From positions 1 to 64,000 of the forward strand of contig CADARY010000004.1 of the NCBI GenBank assembly GCA_902790375.1: a stretch of 64,000 nucleotides of DNA, read 5' to 3'. This document shows, piece by piece, positions 49,853 to 58,207 of this stretch. Positions within the stretch are counted from its first letter, which is position 1. Every line of letters starts with the position of its first letter. This DNA is from Oscillospiraceae bacterium. GTDB lineage: Bacteria > Bacillota > Clostridia > Oscillospirales > Oscillospiraceae. The notes under the pieces are model-generated. The model saw only the letters and a list, made by a program, of their open reading frames with translations, ran no database searches and was not told the DNA's origin. Made by a program: the position numbers and the translations under genes.

Positions 49853-50884
49853 ATGAATCTGTTTGAAAGAGATATAGCCGTTGATCTCGGCACGTCCTCC
49901 ACGCTGCTCTTTGAGCAGGGAAAGGGCGTCGTGGCGAGGGAGCCGACCGTCGTGGCGGTGGACAAGTTCAGCGGCAAGATCCTGAAGATCGGTCAGGACG
50001 CGCAGAAAATGCTGGGGCGCACACCCGCCAATATCGTGGCGATCCACCCGGTCAACGCCGGGGTAATCTCGGACTATGAGATCACGGCCCAGATGCTGCG
50101 TGAGCTTGTCAACCGCATCACCTCCTTCAGCCTCTTCAAGCCCTGCGTGCTGGCCTGTGTGCCCAGCTCCATCACCGGCGTGGAGGAGCGGGCCGTCATC
50201 GACGCCGCGATCGAAGCCGGCGCACGCAAGGTCTATCTGCTGGAGACTGCCGTCGCCACCGCCATGGGCGCGGGCGTGGACATCTCCAAGGCGGACGGAC
50301 ATATGATCATCGACATCGGCGGCGGCACCACGGAGGTGGCGGTGGTTTCCGGCGGCGGCGTGGTGGAGTGCCAGTCCATCAAGGTCGCGGGGACCAGCTT
50401 TGATGAATCCATCGTCAAGTTTATCCGCCGCAAATACGATCTGCTCATCGGCCTGAGTACGGCCGAGGAGCTCAAGCGCAGCATTGGCTGCGTGATCCAG
50501 CGGCCGGATATCAGCTATGAGGAGGTCAAGGGCCGGGACCTTTCCAACGGCCTGCCGAAGACCGTGCGCGTGAGCTCCACGGAGCTCATTGAGGCCTTTG
50601 TGGAGCCGATGAACCGTATCCTTGAGACCATCCACATCGTCCTGGAGAGCACGCCGCCCCAGCTTGTGGGCGACCTCGACAAAAACGGCATCATCATGTC
50701 CGGCGGCGGCAGTCTCATCTACGGCATCGACCGCCTCATCGAGCGCAGCACCGGCATCCGCACCCTGGTCGTGGACGATGCGATCTCCTGCGCCGCCTAC
50801 GGGGCCGGCAAGATGCTGATGCACCTGGACATGCTGCAGGACGGGATGATGAACTTTTACCGCAAACGCCAGCTGAAAGGCTGA
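49853..50884 (+). CDS. mreB: Rod shape-determining protein MreB/Mbl-like
   Basis: The 343-residue actin-like protein has phosphate 1 motif DIAVDLGTSSTLLF, the phosphate 2 motif HMIIDIGGGTTEVAVVSGGG, and the adenosine motif IIMSGGGSLIYGIDRLI. It polymerises under the membrane to guide wall synthesis. mreC and mreD do not follow, so it is a stand-alone MreB paralogue. GAGGAG precedes ATG 49853. Confidence 0.95.
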   Translation: MNLFERDIAVDLGTSSTLLFEQGKGVVAREPTVVAVDKFSGKILKIGQDAQKMLGRTPANIVAIHPVNAGVISDYEITAQMLRELVNRITSFSLFKPCVLACVPSSITGVEERAVIDAAIEAGARKVYLLETAVATAMGAGVDISKADGHMIIDIGGGTTEVAVVSGGGVVECQSIKVAGTSFDESIVKFIRRKYDLLIGLSTAEELKRSIGCVIQRPDISYEEVKGRDLSNGLPKTVRVSSTELIEAFVEPMNRILETIHIVLESTPPQLVGDLDKNGIIMSGGGSLIYGIDRLIERSTGIRTLVVDDAISCAAYGAGKMLMHLDMLQDGMMNFYRKRQLKG

Positions 50885-50925
50885 ATGTGTCAGTTGCAAT
50901 CAGGTGTTGATAAGGAGGCGGATAT

Positions 50926-51669
50926 ATGAACTGCTGTTCGCTCAGGAAGGATAAGAAGAAACCGGTGTGCTCCGCGGTCATTGTCGCCGCAGGCAGCTCC
51001 CAGCGCATGGGCACGGACAAGATCATGATGAAGCTTGGCGCCATGCCGGTGCTGGCCAGAACGATCCTTGCCTTCGAGAACAATGCGTATATCGACGAAA
51101 TCATCATTGTGACCAAAACGGAGAAGCTTGAGGAGATTGCCGATCTCTGCCATAAAAACGGCCTGAACAAGGTCAAGCGGGTCGTCAGCGGCGGGGCAAC
51201 GCGCATGGAATCGGCGCTCGCGGGCGTCTCGGCTGTCCGGCACGGGGCAGAGTACGTCGCCATCCACGATGGGGCAAGGCCCCTTGTCTCCCAGGAGCTG
51301 ATCAAGCGCACGGTGGAGGCCGCGCTGAAATACCGGGCGGCGGTCCCTGCCGTCGAGTGCGCCGACACGCTGAAGGTCGTGGATAAAAAGGGCTTCATCA
51401 CCGCCACGGTGGACCGCAGCGTTACCCGCCGCGTACAGACGCCGCAGGTCTTTGAGGCGGACCTCATCAAGGGCGCTCTCACCAAGGCGGTTGAAGAGGG
51501 CCTGCCCCTGACGGACGATTGCTCCGCCATGGACATGATGGGGGTCAAGACCTTCGCCGTGGAGGGGGAGCCGGAAAACCTCAAGATCACAACACCGGAC
51601 GACCTGGTTGTTGCCAGGGCGATCGTACAGAACAGGGGGGAATGGAATGCGAATCGGACATGGGTATGA
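50926..51669 (+). CDS. ispD: 2-C-methyl-D-erythritol 4-phosphate cytidylyltransferase IspD
   Basis: The 247-residue enzyme joins CTP and MEP in the non-mevalonate isoprenoid pathway. Motifs: [20 protein letters not shown] (nucleotide binding), [33 protein letters not shown], and [12 protein letters not shown] short cysteine-containing N-terminal stretch precedes the usual start. AAGGAGG precedes ATG 50926. It overlaps ispF by 23 bp, so the two pathway steps are coupled. Confidence 0.97.
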   Translation: MNCCSLRKDKKKPVCSAVIVAAGSSQRMGTDKIMMKLGAMPVLARTILAFENNAYIDEIIIVTKTEKLEEIADLCHKNGLNKVKRVVSGGATRMESALAGVSAVRHGAEYVAIHDGARPLVSQELIKRTVEAALKYRAAVPAVECADTLKVVDKKGFITATVDRSVTRRVQTPQVFEADLIKGALTKAVEEGLPLTDDCSAMDMMGVKTFAVEGEPENLKITTPDDLVVARAIVQNRGEWNANRTWV

Positions 51670-52120
51670 CGTACACCGCCTGGTCGAGGGGCGCAGGCTC
51701 ATTCTCGGCGGGGTGGAGATCCCTTACGAGAAGGGACTTCTGGGCCATTCGGACGCCGACGTGCTGACGCACGCGCTGATGGACGCCCTGCTCGGCGCGG
51801 CTGCCCTCGGGGATATCGGCAAGCTCTTTCCGGACAATGACCCAAACTACGAGGGGGCTGACAGCGTGGGGCTTCTGCGCGAGGTGCGGCGCGTCCTCTC
51901 CGAAAACGGCTACCGTGTCGGCAACGTGGACTGCACGGTCATTGCCCAGCGCCCGAAGCTTGCGCCCTTCATTCCCCGCATGCGCGAGATCCTGGCCGAG
52001 GCCATGGGGGTGGAGCTGAATCGTGTCAGCGTCAAGGCCACCACCGAGGAGGGACTCGGCTTCTCCGGCGAGGGGCTGGGAATCGCCGCCCATGCGGTGG
52101 CGCTGATCGAAGAAAAGTAA
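51647..52120 (+). CDS. ispF: 2-C-methyl-D-erythritol 2,4-cyclodiphosphate synthase IspF
   Basis: The 157-residue enzyme forms the cyclodiphosphate in the MEP pathway. Zinc ligands are in GHGYDVHRL (Asp, His) and [20 protein letters not shown] (His); [18 protein letters not shown] is the other signature. ATG 51647 gives the canonical [10 protein letters not shown] start and follows a GGGGGG site inside ispD. Confidence 0.97.
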   Translation: MRIGHGYDVHRLVEGRRLILGGVEIPYEKGLLGHSDADVLTHALMDALLGAAALGDIGKLFPDNDPNYEGADSVGLLREVRRVLSENGYRVGNVDCTVIAQRPKLAPFIPRMREILAEAMGVELNRVSVKATTEEGLGFSGEGLGIAAHAVALIEEK

Positions 52121-52176
52121 ACACTTTCCGCCGTCCTGACATAGGATAGAACGATCCTGTGTGATTGTTCGGCAAG

Positions 52177-52231
52177 GGCAGCGATCCGCTCCGCATGGGG
52201 TTCCCTGCGGGGCGGATCGCTGCCTTGTCTT
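52177..52231 (+). terminator. Terminator after ispF
   Basis: GGCAGCGATCCGC (52177-52189) pairs with GCGGATCGCTGCC (52212-52224), followed by TTGTCTTT. Confidence 0.88.
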
Positions 52232-52252
52232 TCTTTGGAGGGAACGAAAGGT

Positions 52253-52516
52253 ATGAAATATCTGATTATGTGCAAGTCCCTGACGACGGCCCAACGGGGC
52301 GCGCTGCTGCTGGAAAGGCACGGCATCAGCGCTTCCGTCGTCAAGGCGCCGCAGCATCTGCGCGGCAACGGCTGCGGCTATGCGCTGAGCCTCTACCGGA
52401 ATCTGGAGGAGGCGGTGACGACGCTGCAAAACGGCAGGCTTCTCACCGGCAAGATTTATCGCCGCCTGGAGAACGGGGAATACCTGGAGGTCGGGGAGTA
52501 TGATCTATCTCGATAA
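52253..52516 (+). CDS. DUF3343 protein, putative Se/S carrier
   Basis: This 87-residue protein belongs to the DUF3343 (putative Se/S carrier-like) family. It has YLIMCKSLTTAQRGALLLER, an N-terminal cysteine, and the conserved GNGCGYAL with a second cysteine (C45 region). It overlaps by 17 bp the cysteine-desulfurase-like gene that would supply sulfur or selenium. The ATG follows GAACGAAAGG, a moderate ribosome site. Confidence 0.85.
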   Translation: MKYLIMCKSLTTAQRGALLLERHGISASVVKAPQHLRGNGCGYALSLYRNLEEAVTTLQNGRLLTGKIYRRLENGEYLEVGEYDLSR

Positions 52517-53612
52517 CGCGGCCACGACACTCATAAAGCCGGTCTCCGTCGGGCAGGAGCTGCTGCGCGCCATGCAGCGCTGCGCAAGTCCCGGCCGGGG
52601 CGGGCACCGGGCGGCCATGCGCGCGGCGGAGACGGTGTACCGCTGCCGGGAGACGGCGTCGGCGCTTTTTCATGTCCCGGAACCGGAGCGCGTTGTTTTC
52701 ACCATGAATGCCACTCACGCGCTCAATCTTGCGATCTGCTCGCTGGCCTCTCCCGGGACGCGGGTGCTGATCTCGGGCTATGAGCATAACGCCGTCACCC
52801 GCCCGCTGCATCGGCTGGGGGCGGAGCTCCTGATCGCGGAATCACCCCTGTTTGACCCGGAGTCGTGTCTTCAGGCCTTCAAGGAGAAGATCGGGGAGGC
52901 GGAGCTTGTGGTCTGCACCATGGTCTCCAATGTCTTTGGCTTTATCCTCCCGATCCGGGATATCGCGGCGCTCTGCCGCGAAAAGCGCGTGCCGCTGATC
53001 GTGGATGCCTCTCAGGCGGCGGGCGCGCTCGATGTGGACTTCGCAGCCCTGGGCGCGGCCTTTATTGCCATGCCCGGCCACAAGGGCCTCTTCGGCCCCC
53101 AGGGAACCGGGCTCCTGCTCTGCGGGGCCCTGGGCGAGCCGCTGATCTCCGGCGGCTCCGGCTCCGACAGTCTCCTGCAGGAGATGCCGGACTATCTGCC
53201 GGACCGCCTGGAGGCCGGAACCCACAATGTCCCCGGCATCGCAGGCCTCAACGCCGGCATGCAATATGTACAGGAGCGGGGCGTCCCGGCGATTTTTGAG
53301 ACCGAGCGAAAGCTCCTCTGCCGGGCCGCTGAGCAGCTTTCGGACTTCGCGGGCGTCGAGCTCTTCACCGGCCCTGCGGGGACACAGAGCGGGGTGCTGT
53401 CCCTGCGCATTGCGGGCGTGGATGCCGATGAGGCGGCCCTGCGCCTTTCAGAGCAGGGCGTCTGCCTCAGAAGCGGCCTGCACTGCGCCCCGCTTGCGCA
53501 CAAGAGCGCCGGCACACTGGACACGGGCACCCTGCGCATGAGCTTTTCCCCTTTTGTGCGCGGGGAGGAGGTGGACGTCTGCTGCCGGAAAATCAGGGAA
53601 CTGACCCGGTAA
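52500..53612 (+). CDS. Aminotransferase class V / cysteine desulfurase-like protein
   Basis: The 370-residue PLP enzyme opens MIYLDNAATTLIKP. It has NATHALNLAICSLA, SGYEHNAVTRPLHRL, the PLP-binding lysine in MPGHKGLFGPQGTGLLL, and a cysteine-containing loop VCLRSGLHCAPLAHK, where C324-type cysteines accept sulfur. It fits the cysteine desulfurase/selenocysteine lyase subfamily that occurs beside DUF3343 in clostridia. GAGGTCGGGGAG precedes ATG 52500. A terminator begins at its stop codon. Confidence 0.93.
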   Translation: MIYLDNAATTLIKPVSVGQELLRAMQRCASPGRGGHRAAMRAAETVYRCRETASALFHVPEPERVVFTMNATHALNLAICSLASPGTRVLISGYEHNAVTRPLHRLGAELLIAESPLFDPESCLQAFKEKIGEAELVVCTMVSNVFGFILPIRDIAALCREKRVPLIVDASQAAGALDVDFAALGAAFIAMPGHKGLFGPQGTGLLLCGALGEPLISGGSGSDSLLQEMPDYLPDRLEAGTHNVPGIAGLNAGMQYVQERGVPAIFETERKLLCRAAEQLSDFAGVELFTGPAGTQSGVLSLRIAGVDADEAALRLSEQGVCLRSGLHCAPLAHKSAGTLDTGTLRMSFSPFVRGEEVDVCCRKIRELTR

Positions 53613-53655
53613 ACATGAAAAAGGAGCCGAGCTACCGGCTCCTTTTCATGTTTAC
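53609..53655. terminator. Terminator at the end of the desulfurase gene
   Basis: GTAAACATGAAAAAGGAGCCG pairs with CGGCTCCTTTTCATGTTTAC, with one bulged A. The stem begins within the stop codon. Confidence 0.85.
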
Positions 53656-53679
53656 TTTCCTCGTCCGCCATGCTATAAT
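53651..53679 (+). promoter_or_regulatory. Promoter of the prfA operon
   Basis: TTTACT (53651-53656) and a perfect TATAAT (53674-53679), spacing 17 bp, 26 bp before the ATG. Confidence 0.7.
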
Positions 53680-53705
53680 ATGCTATCATTTTCCGGGGGA
53701 ACACT

Positions 53706-54776
53706 ATGTTTGACAAACTCAGGCAGCTTGCCGATAAATACGATCTGCTCTGTGCCCGTATGGAAGAGCCGGCCACCTACTCGGATCCCGCCGTCTACGC
53801 CAGATATGAGCGGGAGGCCCGGGAGCTTGAGCCGCTCATTACGGCCTGGCGCGCTTATAACAGGGCCTGCGCCGCCATGGAGGAGGCCCTGCTTCTCATG
53901 TCCGACAGTGAGATGAAGGAGCTTGCGCAGGAGGAGTATGCCGCCGCCCGGGCGGATAAGGAGAGGCTGGAACAGGAGGTCAAGATCCTGCTGCTGCCGA
54001 AGGACCCCAACGACAGCAAGAACGTGATTATGGAGATCCGCGGCGGCGTCGGCGGGGAGGAGGGGATGCTCTTTGCGTCCGATCTCTTCCGCATGTACTC
54101 CATGTACGCCGAATCAAAGGGCTGGAGGATCGACGTTGCCAACATCAGCGAGACGGAGCTCGGCGGCATCAAGGAGATCAGCTTCGTCGTGGAGGGGGCA
54201 GGCGCCTGGTCACGCCTCAAGTTTGAGGCGGGCGGCCACCGGGTTCAGCGCGTCCCGGTCACGGAGTCCGGCGGGCGCATCCACACCTCCGCCGCCACGG
54301 TCGCCGTCCTGCCGGAGGTGGAGGAGTTAGACTTCCACCTCGACCCCGGCGATCTCAAGATCGACACCTACCGCTCCTCCGGCGCGGGAGGCCAGCACGT
54401 CAACAAAACCGAGAGCGCCATCCGCATTACGCACCTGCCCACCGGCACCGTGGTGGAGTGCCAGGATGAGCGCAGCCAGTACAAGAACAAGGATCGCGCC
54501 ATGCAGATCCTGCGCGCCAAGCTCGCCGATGCCGAGCAGGCCAGACAGCACGCCGCCATCGCAAGCGCCCGGCGCAGCCAGATCGGCTCCGGCGACAGGA
54601 GCGAGCGCATCCGCACCTATAACTTCCCGCAGAACCGCGTGACGGATCACCGCCTCGGCGGGGAGGTCAAAAATTTCAATCTGCAGCCGATCCTGAACGG
54701 GGATCTGGACGCCCTGATCGACAGTCTCATCACGGCCGACCAGGCGGCGCTTTTACAGGCGCAGACGGAGGCGTGA
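53706..54776 (+). CDS. prfA: Peptide chain release factor 1
   Basis: The 356-residue RF1 has the tRNA-mimic GGQ loop in [17 protein letters not shown] and the RF1 signature region [18 protein letters not shown]. The codon-recognition PxT-type region lies before it ([13 protein letters not shown]). GGGG precedes ATG 53706. The next gene starts directly at its stop codon. It ends translation at UAA and UAG. Confidence 0.97.
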   Translation: MFDKLRQLADKYDLLCARMEEPATYSDPAVYARYEREARELEPLITAWRAYNRACAAMEEALLLMSDSEMKELAQEEYAAARADKERLEQEVKILLLPKDPNDSKNVIMEIRGGVGGEEGMLFASDLFRMYSMYAESKGWRIDVANISETELGGIKEISFVVEGAGAWSRLKFEAGGHRVQRVPVTESGGRIHTSAATVAVLPEVEELDFHLDPGDLKIDTYRSSGAGGQHVNKTESAIRITHLPTGTVVECQDERSQYKNKDRAMQILRAKLADAEQARQHAAIASARRSQIGSGDRSERIRTYNFPQNRVTDHRLGGEVKNFNLQPILNGDLDALIDSLITADQAALLQAQTEA

Positions 54777-55985
54777 ATGGAAACAAAAAGGATCACCGAT
54801 CATATCGCGGACGCTGCGGCGATCATCCGCGCGGGCGGGCTTGTAGCCGTTCCGACGGAGACGGTCTACGGCCTTGCCGGCTGCGGCCTCAACGAACAGA
54901 CTGTACGGCAGATTTATGAGGTGAAGGGGAGACCTGCTGTCAAACCGCTCTCCCTCATGGTGCCGGACGAGAGCGCCATGGAGCGCTACTGCGAGGCTGT
55001 GCCCGAGACTGCCCGCGCGCTTGCCCGGCGCTTCTGGCCGGGGCCGTTGACCATCGTGCTCAGGGCGAAGGAGGAGATCCCGTCCATCGTCCTCGCGGGC
55101 GGCAAAACGGTGGGCCTGCGCTGCCCGGATCACCCCCTTACGCTGAAGCTTCTGCGCGAATGTGCCCTGCCGCTCGCGGCGCCCTCGGCAAACCCCTCCG
55201 GCGCGGAAAGCCCCAAGACGGCCGGGCAGGTGCTCGGGTATTTCGACGGGAAGATCGACGCCGTCATCGACGGCGGGCCCTGCGGCATCGGGCGTGAATC
55301 CACCCTGATCGACATGAGCGATACGCCCTACCGCATTCTGCGCGAGGGCGCGCTGCCCCGGGAGACCATCGCCGCAGCGCTGGCGGAGGAGCTGACGCTC
55401 GTCGGCATCACCGGCCCCTCCGGCGTCGGCAAGACCACGGCCCTGCAGGAGCTTGGAGCGATGGGCGCGCTCGTGCTGGACTGCGATGAGATCTATCATG
55501 AGCTTCTGGAGCAGGATGAGGAGCTCCTTGCCGCCCTGGAGGAGGCTTTCCCCGGTACGGTCCGGGAGGGGAGACTGGACAGAAAGGCTCTGGGGCGCAT
55601 CGTCTTCACTGACGCGGGGAAGCTTGCGGAGCTCAACCGGATCGCGCACCGCTTTGTCACACGCGCCGTGGATGCGCGTCTGCGGGATTACGCCATGCAG
55701 GGCGGGCGTCTTGCCGCCATAGACGCGGTGGAGCTTATCTCGGCGGGCCTGGCTGAAAAATGCGTCGCCACCGTCGGCATCCTCGCTGAGCGGGAAAAGC
55801 GCATCGAGCGCATCATGCGCCGCGACGGGATCAGCCGCGAGGCGGCCGAGGCGCGGATAGACGCGCAGAAGCCGGACACGTATTATCGTGAAAATTGCAG
55901 CCATATTTTGTTTAATAATGCCGATGCAGACCGTTTTTCCGCGGACTGCAGAGCACTTTTTAAGGAGATACTGAATCATGGATGA
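54777..55985 (+). CDS. Fusion of threonylcarbamoyl-AMP synthase (Sua5/TsaC) and dephospho-CoA kinase (CoaE)
   Basis: Residues about 1-205 are a YrdC/Sua5 domain: LVAVPTETVYGLAGCGLNE, VKGRPAVKPLSLMV, APSANPSGAESPKTAGQVLG and REGALPRETI. It makes threonylcarbamoyl-AMP for t6A37 in tRNAs. Residues about 207-402 are a CoaE kinase: Walker A ITGPSGVGKTTALQELGAMG, LDCDEIYHELLE, and REKRIERIMRRDGISREAA. It phosphorylates dephospho-CoA in the last step of CoA synthesis. No stop or frameshift separates the parts. It starts on the prfA stop and overlaps the M18 peptidase gene by 8 bp. Confidence 0.93.
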   Translation: METKRITDHIADAAAIIRAGGLVAVPTETVYGLAGCGLNEQTVRQIYEVKGRPAVKPLSLMVPDESAMERYCEAVPETARALARRFWPGPLTIVLRAKEEIPSIVLAGGKTVGLRCPDHPLTLKLLRECALPLAAPSANPSGAESPKTAGQVLGYFDGKIDAVIDGGPCGIGRESTLIDMSDTPYRILREGALPRETIAAALAEELTLVGITGPSGVGKTTALQELGAMGALVLDCDEIYHELLEQDEELLAALEEAFPGTVREGRLDRKALGRIVFTDAGKLAELNRIAHRFVTRAVDARLRDYAMQGGRLAAIDAVELISAGLAEKCVATVGILAEREKRIERIMRRDGISREAAEARIDAQKPDTYYRENCSHILFNNADADRFSADCRALFKEILNHG

Positions 55986-57363
55986 CGTAAGGAAACAGCT
56001 TTTTTACGAACAGAAGAACGGCTATGATCTGATCAGCCGGGACGATCACCTCGCAAGTGAGGACTACTGCCGCGGCTACATGGCCTTTCTGAACGACTCC
56101 CGCACCGAGCGCGAGGCTGTGATCAACGCCGTCGCCCTGGCAAAGGAGAACGGCTTTGCGGAGTTTAAGCCCGGCATGGAGCTCAAGCCCGGCATGAAGC
56201 TCTATCAGGTCAACAGGGGCAAGGCGATGATGCTGGCTGTCATCGGCAAAAAGAGCCTTGAGGAGGGCGCTGTGATTGCCGGTGCGCATATTGACTCCCC
56301 GCGCCTTGACCTCAAGCAGCTCCCCTTGTACGAGACGGACGAGCTGTGCTACTTCCGCACCCACTACTACGGCGGCATCAAGAAATACCAGTGGGTCACC
56401 ATCCCGCTGGAAGTGCACGGCGTTGTCGCCCTCAAGAGCGGGGAGACCGTGGATGTGCGCCTCGGGCGCGAGCCGGGCGACCCCCGCTTCGTGATCACCG
56501 ATCTGCTGCCGCACCTGGCGCAGGAGCAGATGAAAAAGACCATGTCCGAAGGGATCACCGGCGAGGGCCTGCATATCATTATCGGCTCCGTCCCCTATGC
56601 CGATGAGGGCAAGGACAGGGTCAGGCTCGCGGTCATGAGTGTCCTCAATGACCTCTACGGCATTACGGAGGAGGATTTCCTCTCGGCGGAGCTGACGGCC
56701 GTGCCCGCCTTTGACGTGTGTGAGATCGGCCTTGACCGCAGCATGATCGGCGGCTACGGCCATGATGACCGGGTCTGCGCCTATGCGGAGCTCAAGGCGA
56801 TCCTGGATGTGAAGGATCCTGCCCGCACCTGCGTGTGCATCCTGGCCGACAAGGAGGAAACCGGCTCCGACGGCGTCAGCGGCATGCAGAGCCAGGCCTT
56901 CGATACCTTCATGGCAGACCTCTGCGCCGCCCAGGGTGTGGAGCTCCGGCGCTGCTATGAGAAGAGCTTCTGCCTCTCGGCGGATGTGACCGCGGCCTTC
57001 GATCCGCTGTATCCCGAGGTTTCCGAGAAACGCAGCGAGGCCAAGCTCAACTACGGCATGGGCATCTGCAAGTTCACCGGCGCCCGCGGCAAGTCCGGCA
57101 CCAGTGACGCCTCGGCTGAGGTAGTGGGGTATCTTCGCCGCGTCTTCGAAAAGGCCGGAGTCCTCTGGCAGATGGCCGAGCTCGGCAAGGTGGACCAGGG
57201 AGGCGGCGGCACCATCGCCAAATTCATGGCAAACCGGAACATTGACACCATCGACGCGGGCGTGCCCGTCCTGAGCATGCACGCCCCCTTTGAGCTTGTG
57301 GCAAAGCTCGACTGCTTCATGACCTACAAGGGAATCCTCGCCGTATACAGCGATCAGGAATAA
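55978..57363 (+). CDS. M18 family aminopeptidase
   Basis: The 461-residue metalloenzyme has the M18 metal and catalytic regions: IAGAHIDSPRLDLKQLPLYE, GYGHDDRVCAY, LADKEETGSDGVSGMQS, SADVTAAFDP and SGTSDASAEVVGYLRR. It belongs to the bacterial subgroup with Asp-Pro in place of the usual His-Pro of the last ligand region. It trims N-terminal, often acidic, residues from peptides. Confidence 0.95.
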   Translation: MDDVRKQLFYEQKNGYDLISRDDHLASEDYCRGYMAFLNDSRTEREAVINAVALAKENGFAEFKPGMELKPGMKLYQVNRGKAMMLAVIGKKSLEEGAVIAGAHIDSPRLDLKQLPLYETDELCYFRTHYYGGIKKYQWVTIPLEVHGVVALKSGETVDVRLGREPGDPRFVITDLLPHLAQEQMKKTMSEGITGEGLHIIIGSVPYADEGKDRVRLAVMSVLNDLYGITEEDFLSAELTAVPAFDVCEIGLDRSMIGGYGHDDRVCAYAELKAILDVKDPARTCVCILADKEETGSDGVSGMQSQAFDTFMADLCAAQGVELRRCYEKSFCLSADVTAAFDPLYPEVSEKRSEAKLNYGMGICKFTGARGKSGTSDASAEVVGYLRRVFEKAGVLWQMAELGKVDQGGGGTIAKFMANRNIDTIDAGVPVLSMHAPFELVAKLDCFMTYKGILAVYSDQE

Positions 57364-57368
57364 GCTTC

Positions 57369-57395
57369 AGCGCCCGCCGGTTTTCGGCGGGCGCT
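57369..57395 (+). terminator. Hairpin after the M18 gene
   Basis: AGCGCCCGCCG (57369-57379) pairs with CGGCGGGCGCT (57385-57395) around GTTTT. No clear T run follows, so termination may be weak. Confidence 0.6.
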
Positions 57396-57442
57396 GACTA
57401 ATCCGGGCCCCAACCGGCAACAATAGCCGGGAGGTGATGGAC

Positions 57443-58066
57443 ATGGAAGAAATACGGGAGCTGGGGCAGATACAGAAGGGCAGCATCCACTGCCTGAGCA
57501 TGATCGGCCAGATCGAAGGGCACCAGATCCTTCCCGATGATGTAAAGACCACGAAGTACGAGCATATCCTGCCCAGCATCGCGGCCATTGAGGAGTCGCC
57601 GGAAATCTCGGCTCTGCTCATCCTGCTCAACACGGCCGGCGGCGATGTGGAGGCGGGGCTTGCCATTGCGGAGATGATCGCAGGCATGCGCAAGCCGACC
57701 GCGTCCCTTGTTCTGGGCGGGGGACACTCCATCGGCGTGCCGCTGGCGGTCTCGGCGGACAGGAGCTTTATCGCGCCCTCAGCCTCCATGACGGTGCATC
57801 CCGTGCGCATCACGGGCGTCGTGATCGGCGCGGCGCAGACCTGGGACTATCTCGCACGGATGCAGGCGCGGATCACCGCCTTTGTGACGGCGCACTCCGG
57901 CATCAGCGAGGCGCGCTATACAAGCCTTATGTCCGACACTACCCAGCTTGCAAACGACGTGGGCAGCATCCTCACCGGACAGGAGGCCGTCGCGGCGGGG
58001 CTGATAGACAGCGTGGGCACCCTCTCGGATGTGCTGGCCTACCTCCACGCGCGCGCCGGAGAATAA
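57443..58066 (+). CDS. ClpP-type serine protease, TepA-like
   Basis: The 207-residue protein has the ClpP fold with the oxyanion GG in LNTAGGDVEAGLAIAEMI, the serine in LGGGHSIGVPLAVSADRS, and the histidine in MTVHPVRITG. This is the translocation-enhancing protein (TepA) type instead of housekeeping ClpP. GGGAGGTG at 57429-57436 best fits ATG 57443; GTG 57434 and ATG 57437 are also in frame. It probably cleaves signal peptides or membrane proteins. Confidence 0.9.
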   Translation: MEEIRELGQIQKGSIHCLSMIGQIEGHQILPDDVKTTKYEHILPSIAAIEESPEISALLILLNTAGGDVEAGLAIAEMIAGMRKPTASLVLGGGHSIGVPLAVSADRSFIAPSASMTVHPVRITGVVIGAAQTWDYLARMQARITAFVTAHSGISEARYTSLMSDTTQLANDVGSILTGQEAVAAGLIDSVGTLSDVLAYLHARAGE

Positions 58067-58082
58067 AAAAAGCAAAAAAACC

Positions 58083-58111
58083 TTGCTATAAAATATGATT
58101 CCCGTTATAAT
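58083..58111 (+). promoter_or_regulatory. Promoter of the aerolysin-like protein gene
   Basis: TTGCTA (58083-58088) and a perfect TATAAT (58106-58111), spacing 17 bp, within an A/T-rich stretch 97 bp before the start codon. Confidence 0.7.
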
Positions 58112-58207
58112 AAATAAGCATGATACCGCACGATTCGACCACATGCACGCGCCGAATTATGCGGTATTGCCTTAATGAATAAACAAATTGAAAAGGGAGG
58201 TAAAAAC

